Shown: piece after piece, positions 29,298 through 40,239 of the stretch | Position numbering within the stretch: the stretch's first letter is position 1 | Layout: each line of letters opens with the position of its first letter | Source of the DNA: Tsukamurella sp. PLM1 | GTDB taxonomy: Bacteria > Actinomycetota > Actinomycetes > Mycobacteriales > Mycobacteriaceae | Direction of reading: 5' to 3' | DNA length: 64,000 bases | NCBI RefSeq assembly: GCF_023168325.1 | Contig: NZ_AP025688.1 | Span: forward strand, 2,728,001 to 2,792,000 | The notes under the pieces: generated by a model | Seen by the model: only the letters and a program-made list of their open reading frames with translations | Told to the model about the DNA's origin: nothing | The model's database searches: none | Made by a program: the position numbers and the translations under genes

Positions 29298-30028
29298 TCA
29301 GGCCAGGCGACGACGCAGCAGGTAGCTGCTCTGCCCGACCGGTGCGCCCGGCTCCCCCAGGCAGACCTCGTGCCAGGCACCGTCGACGGCGGTCAGGCCC
29401 CGCTCGCGGAGCTGGACGTCGAAGGCCTTCGCGGTGGGCGTGAGAGCCACGGACCAGCGGCCGTCGACGCGGGTCTGCAGGTACGACGCGGCCGGCAGGT
29501 CGAGGCACCGCACGCGGGCTAGGTTCTTGTGTCCCTTGTCGCCCTCGAGCCTGTCCAGGACGTCGCCGACCTCCGCGTCGTCGATCCAGTCGGGACGGCG
29601 CAGCAGGAGCGTCCACCGCGCACCGTCGGTGCTGTGGGCCGTGACGTCGCCGCGCAGGCGCTCCAGCGGTGGCATGCTGAAGTCGCTGCGCTCCGCCTCG
29701 TCGGCGCCCGGGGTGCCACGGCGGGCCAGGAACTTGTTGCGCACCTTCACGCCGTATGCGGCCGCGTACAGCGCCTCTGCGGCCTCGCGGTAGTCCTCCG
29801 AGGTCGGGGGCTGCCCACGGTCGAGACGGCCAGGTACGTGCGTTCAGGCGCCTCAATCACGCCGATGTGCCCGACGGTGCCGTACTCCCCCGCGCCGTAG
29901 CCGTTCGGCTCTTCGGCGACGAAGTCCAGTTTCGCCTTCGGGACGACGGCGCCGCCCCGGCCCCGCATCTCGTCGGCGGTGAGCTTGCGCACGGACAGCC
30001 CCGGCTTCGCCTGCGTCATGGGTTGCAT
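29298..30028 (-). CDS. GyrI-like small-molecule-binding domain protein, one frame break
   Basis: The intact product would be about 243 aa. ATG 30028 is used; a second ATG follows three codons later. The N-terminal part has KLDFVAEEPNGYG and ERTYLAVSTVG. After the break come SEDYREAAEALYAAAYGVK and FSMPPLERL. This is the layout of free-standing GyrI-like (SOUL/AraC effector-binding-like) proteins that bind hydrophobic cations or drugs. Restoring one base in the G run at 29806-29810 (plus strand) joins the halves. It occupies the slot where M. tuberculosis has Rv2197c and mmpS3, so it is an insertion or replacement within the cytochrome locus. Confidence 0.75.
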
Positions 30029-30069
30029 GCTCGTCCGGCCCGGCGACCTCCGAGTGAACGAACACGAAG

Positions 30070-30109
30070 AGCGGCGCCCGCCCCGGTGAATTCCGGGACG
30101 GGCGCCGCT
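30070..30109. terminator. Bidirectional hairpin terminator between ctaF and the GyrI-like gene
   Basis: A 17-bp stem with one mismatch (AGCGGCGCCCGCCCCGG at 30070-30086, complement at 30093-30109) and a 6-nt loop sits 13 bp past the ctaF stop, between it and the next gene on the same strand. It probably ends the ctaC-ctaF transcript. Confidence 0.8.
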
Positions 30110-30122
30110 GAAGAAGTGAAGA

Positions 30123-30554
30123 TCAGTGCTTCTCAGGGCCCTTGTGGTACTCGAAGACGAGGCCCCACGCAGCGCCGACCACGAGCACGCCGCCGGCGAT
30201 CCACAGCCAGTACAGCTGCAGCGCGACCGAGATGCCCACCACGGCCACCGAGGCCGAGAGCAGGATCGGCCACCACGAGTGGGGGCTGAAGAAGCCGAGC
30301 TCGCCGGCACCGTCGGACACCTCGGCGTCCTCGTAGTCCTCGGGACGGGTGTCGACGCGGTTCGACACGAACCGGAAGTACGTACCGATGATCAGGGTCA
30401 GGCCGCCGGTGAGGAACATCGCGGTCACACCGACCCACTCCACGGCTCCGTAGCCGTAGCCCGGGCCCCACAGGTAGGTGACGATCGTGTAGATGATCCC
30501 CGCGAGGAAGAAGAACGCGGTCAGGAACTCGAAGAGTTTCGCTTCGACCTTCAT
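30123..30554 (-). CDS. ctaF: Cytochrome c oxidase polypeptide 4
   Basis: The product is 143 aa, ATG 30554, three bases after the ctaC stop and so co-transcribed. It has four hydrophobic helices in two pairs: [63 protein letters not shown] and [21 protein letters not shown]. The conserved FFSPHSWWP and C-terminal FEYHKGPE are typical of actinobacterial CtaF (Rv2199c). It is an accessory subunit of the aa3 oxidase in the bcc-aa3 supercomplex. Confidence 0.94.
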   Translation of the reverse strand: MKVEAKLFEFLTAFFFLAGIIYTIVTYLWGPGYGYGAVEWVGVTAMFLTGGLTLIIGTYFRFVSNRVDTRPEDYEDAEVSDGAGELGFFSPHSWWPILLSASVAVVGISVALQLYWLWIAGGVLVVGAAWGLVFEYHKGPEKH

Positions 30555-30557
30555 GGG

Positions 30558-31649
30558 TCAGTTCGCTCCTTCGGCGTTGACGGGCGACGCGGTGCGACCG
30601 GTGCGACGGGTATCGAACGGGAACGTGCTGGTCGAGACGCCGGGCTCGCCGATCGCCTCCAGCGCGGTCGCGTTGTCCTGGCCGGACTGCCGCGCGGCGA
30701 TGTACTTCGAGAAGTTCTCCGGCGACACGGCGCGGATCTCGAAGTTCATCATCGAGTGGTAGTCACCGCACATCTCGGCGCAGCGCCCGACGAACGAGCC
30801 GGTTCGCTCGATCTCGCTGACCTGGAACTTGTTCTGCGTGTGGTTCTGCTTGGGGTTCGGCATCACGTCGCGCTTGAAGGCGAACTGCGGCACGTAGAAC
30901 GAATGGACCACGTCGGCCGAGGCCAGATCGAACTGGATGCGCGTGTTGGTCGGCAGGACCAGGACCGGGATCTCGGCGGTGGAGCCCTGGATCTCGACCT
31001 CACTGAACTTCAGGTAGTCGCGGATCTCCTGGAACCGGCCGTGGTTCGGGCCGCGCTCCGGCTGCACCTCGATGTGGCCGTGTTCCTTCTGCTTCGCCGC
31101 CTCTTCGTTCAGCTTGGCGATGTCCGGCTGCTTGCCGTACGGGTTCTCCCGCTCGAGCGTGATCTTCTTGCCGTCGATCGTGACCTCGCGGTACGCGAAC
31201 CGCCAGTTCCACTGGAACGCGGTCACGTCCACCGTCACGCCCGGGTTGTCCTCGATCTTCTCGACCTTGGTCTGGACGACGACGGTGAAGTAGAAGAGCA
31301 CCGCGATGATGAGGAACGGAACCGCCGTGTACAGCAGCTCGAGCGGCACGTTGTACGCCGTCTGCCGCGGGAAATCGGGCGAGTCCGCCTTGCGGCGATG
31401 GAACGTGATGGTCCAGAACGTCAGAGCCCACACCAGGACGCCCATGATCAGAGCGGCCACGACGGACCAGCTCCAGAGCTCGGTCATCGAGCGGGCCTCG
31501 GGGGTCACACCCTCGGGCCAACCGAAACGCATCACCTCGTCGGCCGAGCAGCCCGCCAGAGCGAACATGCCAACGACCAGCCCGGCGGCCAGAACCAGGC
31601 GCTTACGCCAGGACGCGGCCCCACCGTGGGCGTTACTACCGGGTGCCAA
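30558..31649 (-). CDS. ctaC: Cytochrome c oxidase subunit II (CuA) lipoprotein
   Basis: The product is 363 aa. TTG 31649 is preferred: AGGAAGG lies seven bases upstream, and it yields a clean lipoprotein signal with lipobox LAGC. Two helices (WSVVAALIMGVLVWALTFWTI and ELLYTAVPFLIIAVLFYF) precede the periplasmic cupredoxin domain. The binuclear CuA ligands are in GRCAEMCGDYHSMM plus an upstream His in VVHSFYVP. It accepts electrons from QcrC. It is divergent from asnB with 231 bp between the starts. Confidence 0.96.
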   Translation of the reverse strand: MAPGSNAHGGAASWRKRLVLAAGLVVGMFALAGCSADEVMRFGWPEGVTPEARSMTELWSWSVVAALIMGVLVWALTFWTITFHRRKADSPDFPRQTAYNVPLELLYTAVPFLIIAVLFYFTVVVQTKVEKIEDNPGVTVDVTAFQWNWRFAYREVTIDGKKITLERENPYGKQPDIAKLNEEAAKQKEHGHIEVQPERGPNHGRFQEIRDYLKFSEVEIQGSTAEIPVLVLPTNTRIQFDLASADVVHSFYVPQFAFKRDVMPNPKQNHTQNKFQVSEIERTGSFVGRCAEMCGDYHSMMNFEIRAVSPENFSKYIAARQSGQDNATALEAIGEPGVSTSTFPFDTRRTGRTASPVNAEGAN

Positions 31650-31880
31650 TGTCGCGCCTTCCTGCTGAAACACGGTCAGTGCTGAGGGGAGCGTTCCGGC
31701 TCTCGAGCACCCTGTGGGAACTCAGCGCCGGGGCTGCACGTTCCCCTTGTACTACGCAGCGTAGACCAATGGGGGCCGGTCCACGCTGCGGGGTCGGCAA
31801 ATGGCGCGTCGTTTCCGTTGCCGGCCATCGTGGCCTGCGCCGTTCCTGCGGAAAGTGGCGTTCCGGCATACTGGTCAATC
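31650..31880. other. Divergent ctaC/asnB intergenic region
   Basis: No supported gene lies here. The stretch must hold both promoters. On the plus strand GGCATACTGG at 31866-31875 contains a CATACT-like -10 element six bases before the asnB GTG, which suggests a leaderless or near-leaderless asnB mRNA. I see no strong dyad. Confidence 0.5.
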
Positions 31881-33844
31881 GTGTGTGGCCTCCTGGGATT
31901 CCTGTCCGCCGATCAGCGCGCGGGCGACGTCGTCGACGCGGTGACCGCCGCCGGCCGGTGCATGCGGCACCGCGGTCCGGACGAGTTCGGCGGGTCGTGG
32001 CACGACGCCGACCTGGCGCTCAGCTTCAACCGCCTGGCGTTCATCGACATCGAGCACGCCCATCAGCCGCTGCGCTGGGGGCCGCCCGAGAACCCCGACC
32101 GCTACGCGCTCACGTTCAACGGAGAGATCTACAACTACCTCGAACTGCGGCGCCGCCTCATCGACGAGTTCGGCGTCGAGTTCCGGACCGAGGGCGACGG
32201 CGAGCCGATCGTGGCCGGGTTCCACCACTGGGGCATCAACGGTGTCCTCGCCGAACTGCGCGGGATGTTCGCCTTCGCCCTCTGGGATACGGAGAAGCGG
32301 GAGCTGACCCTCGCGCGTGACCCGTTCGGCATCAAGCCGCTCTACGTCGGCACCGGTACGCAGGGCACCGTCTTCTCCTCGGAGAAGAAGTCCGTGCTCG
32401 CGCTGGCCGACGAGGCCGGACTGAAGCCGGGCCTCGACGCCCGCGCCGTGCAGCACTACACCGTGCTGCAGTACGTCCCCGAGCCCGAGTCCCTGCACCT
32501 TGGTATTCGGCGCCTCGAGTCCGGTTGCTACGCCACCGTCTCCCCCGGCGGCGAAGTCGCCGGCAAGCGCTACTTCGAGCCCCGCTTCCCGGTGAAGCCG
32601 GTGACGGGAGGCCTGCAGTCCGCCGAGGCGAAGGCGATCTACCGGGACATCGCCGACGCGCTGCGCGACTCGGTGAAGATGCACATGCGCGCGGACGTGA
32701 CCGTCGGGTCGTTCCTCTCGGGTGGCATCGACTCAACCGCGGTCGCCGCGCTGGCCATCCAGCACAACCCCGACCTCATCACCATCACCACGGGCTTCCA
32801 GCGCGAGGGCTACAGCGAGGTCGACGTGGCCGCCGAGTCGGCCGAGGCCATCGGCGCGCGGCACGTGATCAAGACGGTCTCCCCCGAGGAGTTCCGCGAC
32901 GCGATCCCGGCCATCGTCTGGTACCTCGACGATCCGGTGGCCGATCCGTCCCTGGTGCCCCTCTACTACTTGGCCAAGGAGGCCCGCAAGCACGTCAAGG
33001 TGGTCCTCTCCGGCGAGGGCGCCGACGAGCTGTTCGGCGGCTACACCATCTACAAGGAGCCGCTCTCGCTCGCGCCGTTCGACCGTCTCCCGGCGTGGGC
33101 GCGCCGCACCGCGGGCCGGATCGGCGACCGGATGCCCGAGGGCAAGCGCGGCAAATCGCTCCTGCAGCGCGGCTCGCTGGAGCTCGAGGAGCGGTACTAC
33201 GGCAACGCGCGCTCGTTCAACGACGCGCAGCTGCGTTCCGTCCTGCCCGGCTTCCGCGAGGACTGGACGCACACTGACGTGACCGCCCCGATCTACGCGA
33301 AGACGCGCGGCTGGGGCCCCGTCGAGCGGATGCAGCACCTGGACCAGTTCACCTGGCTCCGCGGCGACATCCTGGTCAAGGCCGACAAGATGACGATGGC
33401 CAACTCGCTCGAGCTGCGCGTGCCCTTCCTGGACAAGGAGGTCTTCCGCGTCGCCGAGACTCTGCCGGCCGACCTCAAGCTGGCCGGCGGCACGTCGAAG
33501 TACGCGCTACGCCGCGCGCTCGAGGAGATCATCCCGCCGCATGTGCTGCACCGGAAGAAGCTCGGCTTCCCCGTGCCGCTGCGGCACTGGCTGGCCGGCC
33601 CGGAGCTCTACGACTGGGCGCGCACGACCATCGAGCAGTCGCAGACCGACGAGTGGATCGACCGGCGTGCCGTGCTAGCCATGCTCGACGAGCACCGGGC
33701 CAAGGCGCCGAGGGCTGGCCCGGCGGCACCGACCACTCCCGCCGACTCTGGACCGTGCTGGTGTTCATGGTGTGGCACGGCATCTTCGTCGAGGACCGCA
33801 TCCACCCGCTCATCGAGGAGCCGGATTACCCCGTCCGCCTCTAG
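31881..33844 (+). CDS. asnB: Glutamine-dependent amidotransferase of the AsnB/LtsA family, one frame break near the end
   Basis: The product is about 654 aa. GTG 31881 puts the catalytic Cys at position 2 (V-C-GLLGFLS), as required for an N-terminal-nucleophile glutaminase (then NRLAFIDIEHAHQP, FNGEIYNY). The synthetase half has the PPi loop SFLSGGIDSTAVAA and SGEGADELFGGYTIYK. The frame breaks at about 33708; restoring one C gives APEGWPGGTDHSRRLWTVLV and the natural end EEPDYPVRL. In corynebacteria and mycobacteria this orthologue (LtsA, Rv2201) amidates meso-diaminopimelate in peptidoglycan precursors rather than only making asparagine, so wall modification is the likelier role. Confidence 0.92.
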
Positions 33845-33931
33845 GCCGTCGCCGTCGCGCCCGCCCGGTCCGACCCGGCCGGTTCACCCGTAGGCGCCTG
33901 GTTTCCGCCGCGCGCCTGTAGAATTCTCGCG

Positions 33932-36900
33932 ATGAGCTTCGCGATCATCGGTGCGGCAGTACGACTTTCGGATTGCAGCACCGTCGAGGAGTTCTGGCGA
34001 TCGCTCGGTGCGGGATGGGTCGCTCCGGCGCCGATCCCGAGACACGAGGCGCTCGCCGGCGGCGTCGCGGCCGCCGATCTCGACGACCCGAGGTACGTGC
34101 CGGTCGGATCTCGGATCGCGGATGCGGGTTCGGTGGATCTCGAGTACTTCCGGCTCACCCGAGGCGAGGCCGAGCTGATCGATCCACAGCATCGCCTGGT
34201 CCTCAAGCTCGCCGCCGAAGCCCTCCAGAATTCGGGAGTGGATCCGGCCCGGTCCGTGGTCGGCACCTTCAGCTCGGTGTCCATGTCCTCTTACTTCGTG
34301 AACCGCGTGGTGCCCCGGATGCGGCCGGGAGGGGCCGCGATCCCTATCCCGCGCTGCTCGGGACCGATCCGGCCTTCGCCGCCGCCCGCGTCGCGCGGAA
34401 GCTGGGCCTCACCGGACCGGCGCTGGCCGTGCAGAGCGCCTGTTCGTCGTCGCTGATGGCGGTGCACCAGGCCGCGATCGCGCTGGCCGCGGGTTCGATC
34501 GACGCAGCGATCGTGGTGGCCGGCTCACTGGCGACCCCGCACCCGTCCGGGTACATCGCCTCCGCCGGCGACGTGCTCTCGCCGTCGGGGCGCTGCTCGC
34601 CGTTCGACGCCGCCGCTGACGGGGTGGTTCCCGGCCAGGGCGGGGCGGCTGTCGTCTTGACGCGCATGACCGACGCCCTCGCACGGGGATCGGACGTCCT
34701 CGCCGTCGTCGCCGGCACGGCCGCCGGCAACGACGGGGCAGCGGCGGGATCGTTCACCCACCCGCATCCGGAGGGCCAGGCGACGGTGCTGCGCGCAGCG
34801 ATGGCGGACGCCGGGATCAGTCCGGAGCAGGTCCGGTACGTCGAGGCGCACGGCACGGCGACTGCGCTGGGCGACCCGATCGAGATCCGCGGCCTGCACC
34901 AGGCGCACGGCGACGGACCCGAGTGCCTCCTCGGCGGCGTCAAGGCCAACGTCGGCCACTTGGACGCCGCGGCCGGGATCACCGGGCTGCTCAAGGCGGC
35001 ACTGGTGGTCAACCACGGCGTCGTCCCGGCGCAGCCGGGTTTCGGTGCTCCCAACCCGGCCCTCGGCCTCGACCGCACGCGGTTCCGCATCGCCGACGCC
35101 ACGACCTCGCTGCCCGACGGTGCCGCCGTCACGGTCAGCTCGTTCGGCATGGGCGGCAGCAACGCGTCCGCGGTGCTGATCGCCGCCCCGCCCCGCCGGC
35201 GCCGCGACCCGGTACGGCGACGGTCGTGGTGCGGGCACCGTCGGCACCCGTGCTCAGCGCCTACCGCCGGCGCTTGGCCGACGCGATCCGAGGACGCCGG
35301 GACCTCGTCGTCGCTGACGTCGCGCGCACAATGGCCGAGCGGGCCGAATCCGGCGACCACACAGTCGCGATCCGCGCGGCGACCATCCCCGAGCTGGTCC
35401 GGGAGCTCGCGGACGAGATGCACGGCGACACGTACGGTGCCACGACCGATTCCGGGGCGCCGCCTCCCGGCCGCTTCGTGCGCCTACCACCGACCCCGTT
35501 CGACGAGACGCACGTCGACCTTCCTCTGGCCGGTGCCCCGGACTCACCTGCGCCTCCCGCCCGGACCCCGGCGCGGGAGGAGATCCGCGCGGCGTTCGTG
35601 GTCGCGCTGGGCGCCGACGACGACGGGGACCTGCTGGGCGCGGATTTCTTCGAGGCGGGCGGCGAGTCGGTGATGCTCGTCGAACTGGTCGCGGAGCTGG
35701 AAGGGCGATACGGCTGCGCGATCGACTTCGGCGCGCTGGACGCAGCGGGCAGTGTCGGCGAGCTGATCGATCTCCTGGCCGCGCAGATCGACAACGCATC
35801 GGCGCCGGAGCCCGTGATGCTCGTGCGCTACGGCGACTGGACCCGCCCGGGCCCGCGCTGGCTCCTGCATCCCCCGGCCGGCGGCACGACGCTCGCGTAC
35901 CGGCGGCTGGCGCAGGAGCTGGGCGACGCGCCGATCGGCGTGTTCACCTCGCCCGCGGGCCTGCAGCCCGCGGGCCTGCAGACCATTCCCGAGATCGCCG
36001 CAGCGGCGATCGCGGCGCTGCCGCCCGACGTGGGCGGGCCGCTATGGCTGGGCGGCTACTCGTTCGGCGGCAGCGCGGCGGTCGAGACGGCGCTGCAACT
36101 GGAGCGCGCCGGGCACACCGTCGCGCACGTCGTCCTGCTGGACGCCCTCGCACCGGAGTCCTACGGGCCGCCGCCCGACGATCCCGAGGACTACGCCCGC
36201 GCCGCGGCGCGCGTCCTCGATCGTTTCGCCGGCTTCGGCGAAGCCGACGTTCCGGGCTTCGCCGAGCGCTGGCGGCGGCACCACGGTGCGCTCGCCGAGT
36301 ACGTGCCGGCCGGCCGGATCTCGGCGCCCGTCACCCTGCTCCGCGCCGCGGAGCCGGAGCGGTCCGGGGTGTTCGCGATGCTCGGCGTCGACCCCGTGCA
36401 CGACTGGTCCGGTTACACCTCGAGCCCGGTCACCGTCGTGGACGTTCCCGGTGACCACTACTCGATGCTGGCGGACGAGGCTCACCGCGCGAGCCTGCTC
36501 CGCGCCTGGCGCGACGCGCTCCCCGCGGAGCGGCCGGACAACCTGATGCCGCCGGGGCCCGCGCAGGCCCGGCTCGCCGCCACGCAGCTCGCGCGACCCG
36601 GCGACCCGAGCACGAACATCGGCGCGGTGATCGAGTTCGGCGGCCTGGATCCGGAGCGACTCGCAGCGGCGATCGCGGCGGTGGCCACCGCGACGGCGAC
36701 CGTCAACGACACGCTCACCGTCGTGGGCGACGCGCTGGCGCGGGTCCGCACCCGCCGCGGCCCCACGTGCCGGTGGTCGAATACCCGGACGCTGCGGCAG
36801 TTCTCGCCGCGGCCGAGGACGTCTACGACCGCGTGTTCCCGCCCGGCGTGTGGCCCCAATACCACCTCGAGGTCGCGGTCTGCGGGAGCCGCACCTTCGC

Positions 36901-39569
36901 CGTGTTCGTGACGTCCCACCTGGTCACCGACGTGTTCGGGTGGTACCTCACGGTGCTCGACATCGCCGCCGCCTACCGCGACGGGGCGGCCTGGTCGCCC
37001 CCGCCGTCGGTCGCGCCGCACGCCGTACCGGCGAGCGCGGCGGACCCCGAGGCCGCGGTGGCGCACTTCCGCGCCGTCCTCCCCGAGGCCGCGCCGCTCC
37101 CGCACTGGGCTCGCCGCGCGGGCGCGGCCCCGCTCCGCGGGAGCGGACGTTCGACCACCGTCGACGGTACTCGTGCCATCGCCGCGAGCCGCGCCCTCGG
37201 CGTGCGCCCGTTCTCCTTCCTCCTCGCCGCGCACGCCGTCACCGCGGGGTGCCTCGGCGTCGGCCCCGTGGCGACGGTGGCGGTGCCCCTGTCGAACCGC
37301 CGGTCCGGCCCCGACGCGGCGAACCACCGTGGTGTGCTGGTGAATTCGCTACCGGTCAGCGTGGACGTCGCCGCCGAGGGTCGATCGTTCGCCGACCTGG
37401 CACGGGACGTCGACCGGCAGGTCGACGAACTGATCGGATTCGAGTCGTTCGACCTGCTCCGGCACGCCGATCGCATCCCCGGCGCGGCCGCTGCTGCCGA
37501 CGCGCCGACCTCGTTCACCATGTATCCGCGGCCCCTCGCGCCGCGGATCGGCGAGAGGACGGGGTCACACACAGGCTCCGGCGCCGGCACGTGCAGTTCC
37601 CGCTGTCGGTCGTCGTCGAGCGCGCGGACGCCGAACTGACGGTGCTGGTCGAACAGTGCGACGCGTTGGGCGACGTCGATTCCGGCGCGCTGTACGCGTC
37701 CGTCCTACGGTGCGCCACAGACGACCCCGATGTCCCGCTCGCCGCGATCGCATGGTCGCACCCCGGCGCACCGGGACCGCCTCCGGCGGACCGTCCGCCG
37801 CGGGTCGCGCCCGAACCGGCCACGATCGTCGACCGGTTCCGGAGCGTTGTTCGCCGCGATCCCGGCGCGACGGCCGTGCAGTCCCCGACCGCCACCGTCG
37901 ACCACCGCGAACTGGAGCGGAGGGCGCTCGCCGCAGCGCGCGGCATCGCCGGACGCACGGAGCGCCGGCCGGTCGGCGTGGCGATGGCGCCGTCGGAGGA
38001 CCTGATCGTCGTGATCCTCGGGATCCTGTTCGCGGGACGGGCGTACGTGCCGATCGACGCCGATGCGCCGTCCGCACGGGTGGCGGCGATGGTCGCCGAT
38101 CTGGGAGGGCTCGATGTGATCACCGACGGCGCCGACCCGTGGCCGGATGTCCCCGGGCTCCGGGCGCACGCCCTCGCCGATCTGGCGGCCGGCGGCGCGC
38201 CGTCCGAGCTCCCGGCACCGGTCCCGGTGCCGGGAGACACCGCGTACGTCATCTTCACGTCGGGTTCGACGGGCCACCCGAAGGCGGTACCGGTCACCCA
38301 CGGCGCGGTGACGGCCTTGCTGGACGCGACGTCCGACGTCCGTGGCCCGGTCGGGAGATGGCCGCTCTTCCACTCCCCCGCCTTCGATTTCAGTGTCTGG
38401 GAGATCTTCGGCGCACTGCTGGGCGGAGGCACGGTGTTGATCCCGCCGCACGAGGTGCGCCGCGACCCCGCCGGATACCTCGCGTGGTTGCGCGACCGGC
38501 GCGCCGACGTCGTGTGCCTCACCCCCAGCGGCCTCACGATGCTCGACGCGGCGGCGACGGACGACGACTGGCGCGCGATCTCCCCGCGCACCGTGTTCCT
38601 CGGCGGCGAACGACTCCGGCCCGGCGCCGTGAACCGGCTGCTGCGGACCTGCCCGGGGACGCGGGTGTTCAACCTGTACGGCCCCACGGAGGCGACGGTC
38701 CTCACCACTCTGGCCCGCGTCGCCCCGGACGCCGGACGGCCTGAGGGCGATCCGGACGACGATTCGGTGATCGGGGAACCCCTGCCGCACACCGGCGCTG
38801 CGGTCGTCGACCGATCGACGCGCGTGCTCCCGCCCGGAGTGACGGGCGAACTGCTCGTGTACGGGCCGCACGTGACCGCCGGCTACCTCGGGCACGCCGC
38901 CGCCGACCGGTCCCGGTTCGTCACGGTCGTCCGGGACGGCCGTGAGCATCGCGGATACCGCACCGGGGACCTGGTGTATCAGCGCCGGGACGGATCCCTG
39001 GTGTACGCCGGCCGTGCGGACGACCAGGTCCAGGTGCGCGGCCACCGCGTCGAGCCCGGCGACGCCGAGGCCGCGCTCGTCGAGGATCCCGGCGTCACAG
39101 GCGCCGCGGTCGTCGCGGTGGGCGACGGGCTCGACCGCCGGCTCGTCGCCTTCGTCACTCTCGACGACCCTGGACGAGACACCGCCGCGATCGCGGACCG
39201 GCTGGGCGAACGCCTGCCCTCGCACCTCCGCCCGAGCCGCATCATCGCGGTCGCGGAGATTCCGACCGGGCCGAGCGGCAAGACCGATCGCCGCCTTCTC
39301 GCCCGCCGCGCTGCGGACGCACGGGAGGTCCGCTCGACGGGCCCGGACCGCGCGGCGATCCGCGACGCCATCGACAGCCACTGGGAGGCCGTACTGGGCA
39401 GGCGCCCGGCTCCCGACGAATCGTTCTTCGAAGCGGGCGGCACGTCGATCCACGTCGTGCGATTGGTGGAGTCACTGCGCTCGACGTTCGGCCTCGACGA
39501 CCTCTCGCCGACCGATGTCTTCGCGCATCCGACGAGCACCCGCCTGGTCGGCCACCTCTGCGGCCGTGA
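33932..39569 (+). CDS. Hybrid polyketide/nonribosomal peptide synthase, KS-CP-TE-C-A-CP, four or five frame breaks
   Basis: Joined across breaks this is one protein of about 1880 aa. Domains: ketosynthase 33935-35180 (IDPQHRLVL; active Cys in QSACSSSLMAVHQA; His in VEAHGTATALGDPIE and KANVGHLDAAAG); a KS-to-AT-type linker running straight into a post-AT-like RLPPTPFDETHVDL, with no acyltransferase; carrier protein about 35580-35790 (FFEAGGESVML); type I thioesterase about 35830-36510 (GGYSFGGSAAVETAL, VPGDHYSM); condensation about 36590-37740 (SHLVTDVFG, a degenerate HHxxxDG keeping the second His and Asp); adenylation about 37800-39290 (FTSGSTGHPKAV, NLYGPTEATV, YRTGDLV, PTGPSGKTDRRL); carrier protein about 39350-39560 (FFEAGGTSIH). 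Breaks restore by one base at 34331-34334, 35191-35194, 36761-36764, 37561-37564, and probably about 39556. TAGAAT lies seven bases before ATG 33932, so a leaderless start is possible. Confidence 0.85.
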
Positions 39570-39580
39570 GGGTCTCAGGC

Positions 39581-40239
39581 TCAGTGCCCTGACCCGCCGC
39601 GGCGGACGTCCGCACGTCGGCGACCGCCGCAGCAAGGCGACGGGGTTCGTCGACGGTGACGTGAACGGCTCGGATTCCGTTCCGCGCAACACCGTTCACG
39701 ACGACGGTGGCGCCCGACGCCAGGACGATCCGCATGTTCGCCGCACTCACTGCCATCGTCGCGATCCCGTCGGCATCGACCTTCCACCCGGACCTGTCGA
39801 ACCCGGGGAACCGGCCGGTGTCCGCGGCCTCGATCGCGCTGACGGGGACTTGCACCTCGAAGCCGAGCCCGGTGCGCAGGCGGAGCACGGCACCGTCGAG
39901 CGAGTGCGGGCGGGTGACCATTCCCGCGAACACCGCGACGATCATGAACACGGCGTACACGTGCAGCCCCAGCGCGATCCAGACCCAGTGCGACGGGCCC
40001 AGGATCGCCCGCAGCAGGACATCGACGATGACGCCCTCGACTACCAATGACACGACCACGACCCACAGGATGATCGCCACCTCGCGGTGGTGCGAGAAGA
40101 CCCGCCCCTCCGGGCGCCCGCCCCGTATCCACCGGGCGACGGCGACGAAGCCCCGCGGTTCGGCGAGCAGCAGGGTCACCAGTCGCGCCGGCAGCACCCG
40201 GCCGAGGAACGCCTCGGTGCGCCGGAACTCGCCGCTCAT
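39581..40239 (-). CDS. Two-helix membrane protein with PH-like domain, unknown function
   Basis: ATG 40239 overlaps the merR stop as ATGA, so it is coupled to the regulator. The product is about 220 aa. Two helices (VAIILWVVVVSLVVEGVIVDVLL and WVWIALGLHVYAVFMIVAVFAGMV) precede a beta-rich C-terminal domain (AVLRLRTGLGFEVQVPVSAIEAA, MRIVLASGATVVVNG) that looks like a bacterial PH-type domain. As called, the frame runs to 39472 and overlaps the synthase; restoring one G near 39597-39600 gives the end AAGSGH-stop at 39581, leaving the genes convergent without overlap. Likely regulated by the adjacent MerR protein; ligand unknown. Confidence 0.65.

Noticed and set aside
39570..40050. Extension of the synthase frame to a stop at 40050
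   Set aside because: Past about 39570 the frame has no domain signal and runs antisense to the membrane-protein gene coupled to merR. A one-base repair gives a natural carrier-protein end at 39569.
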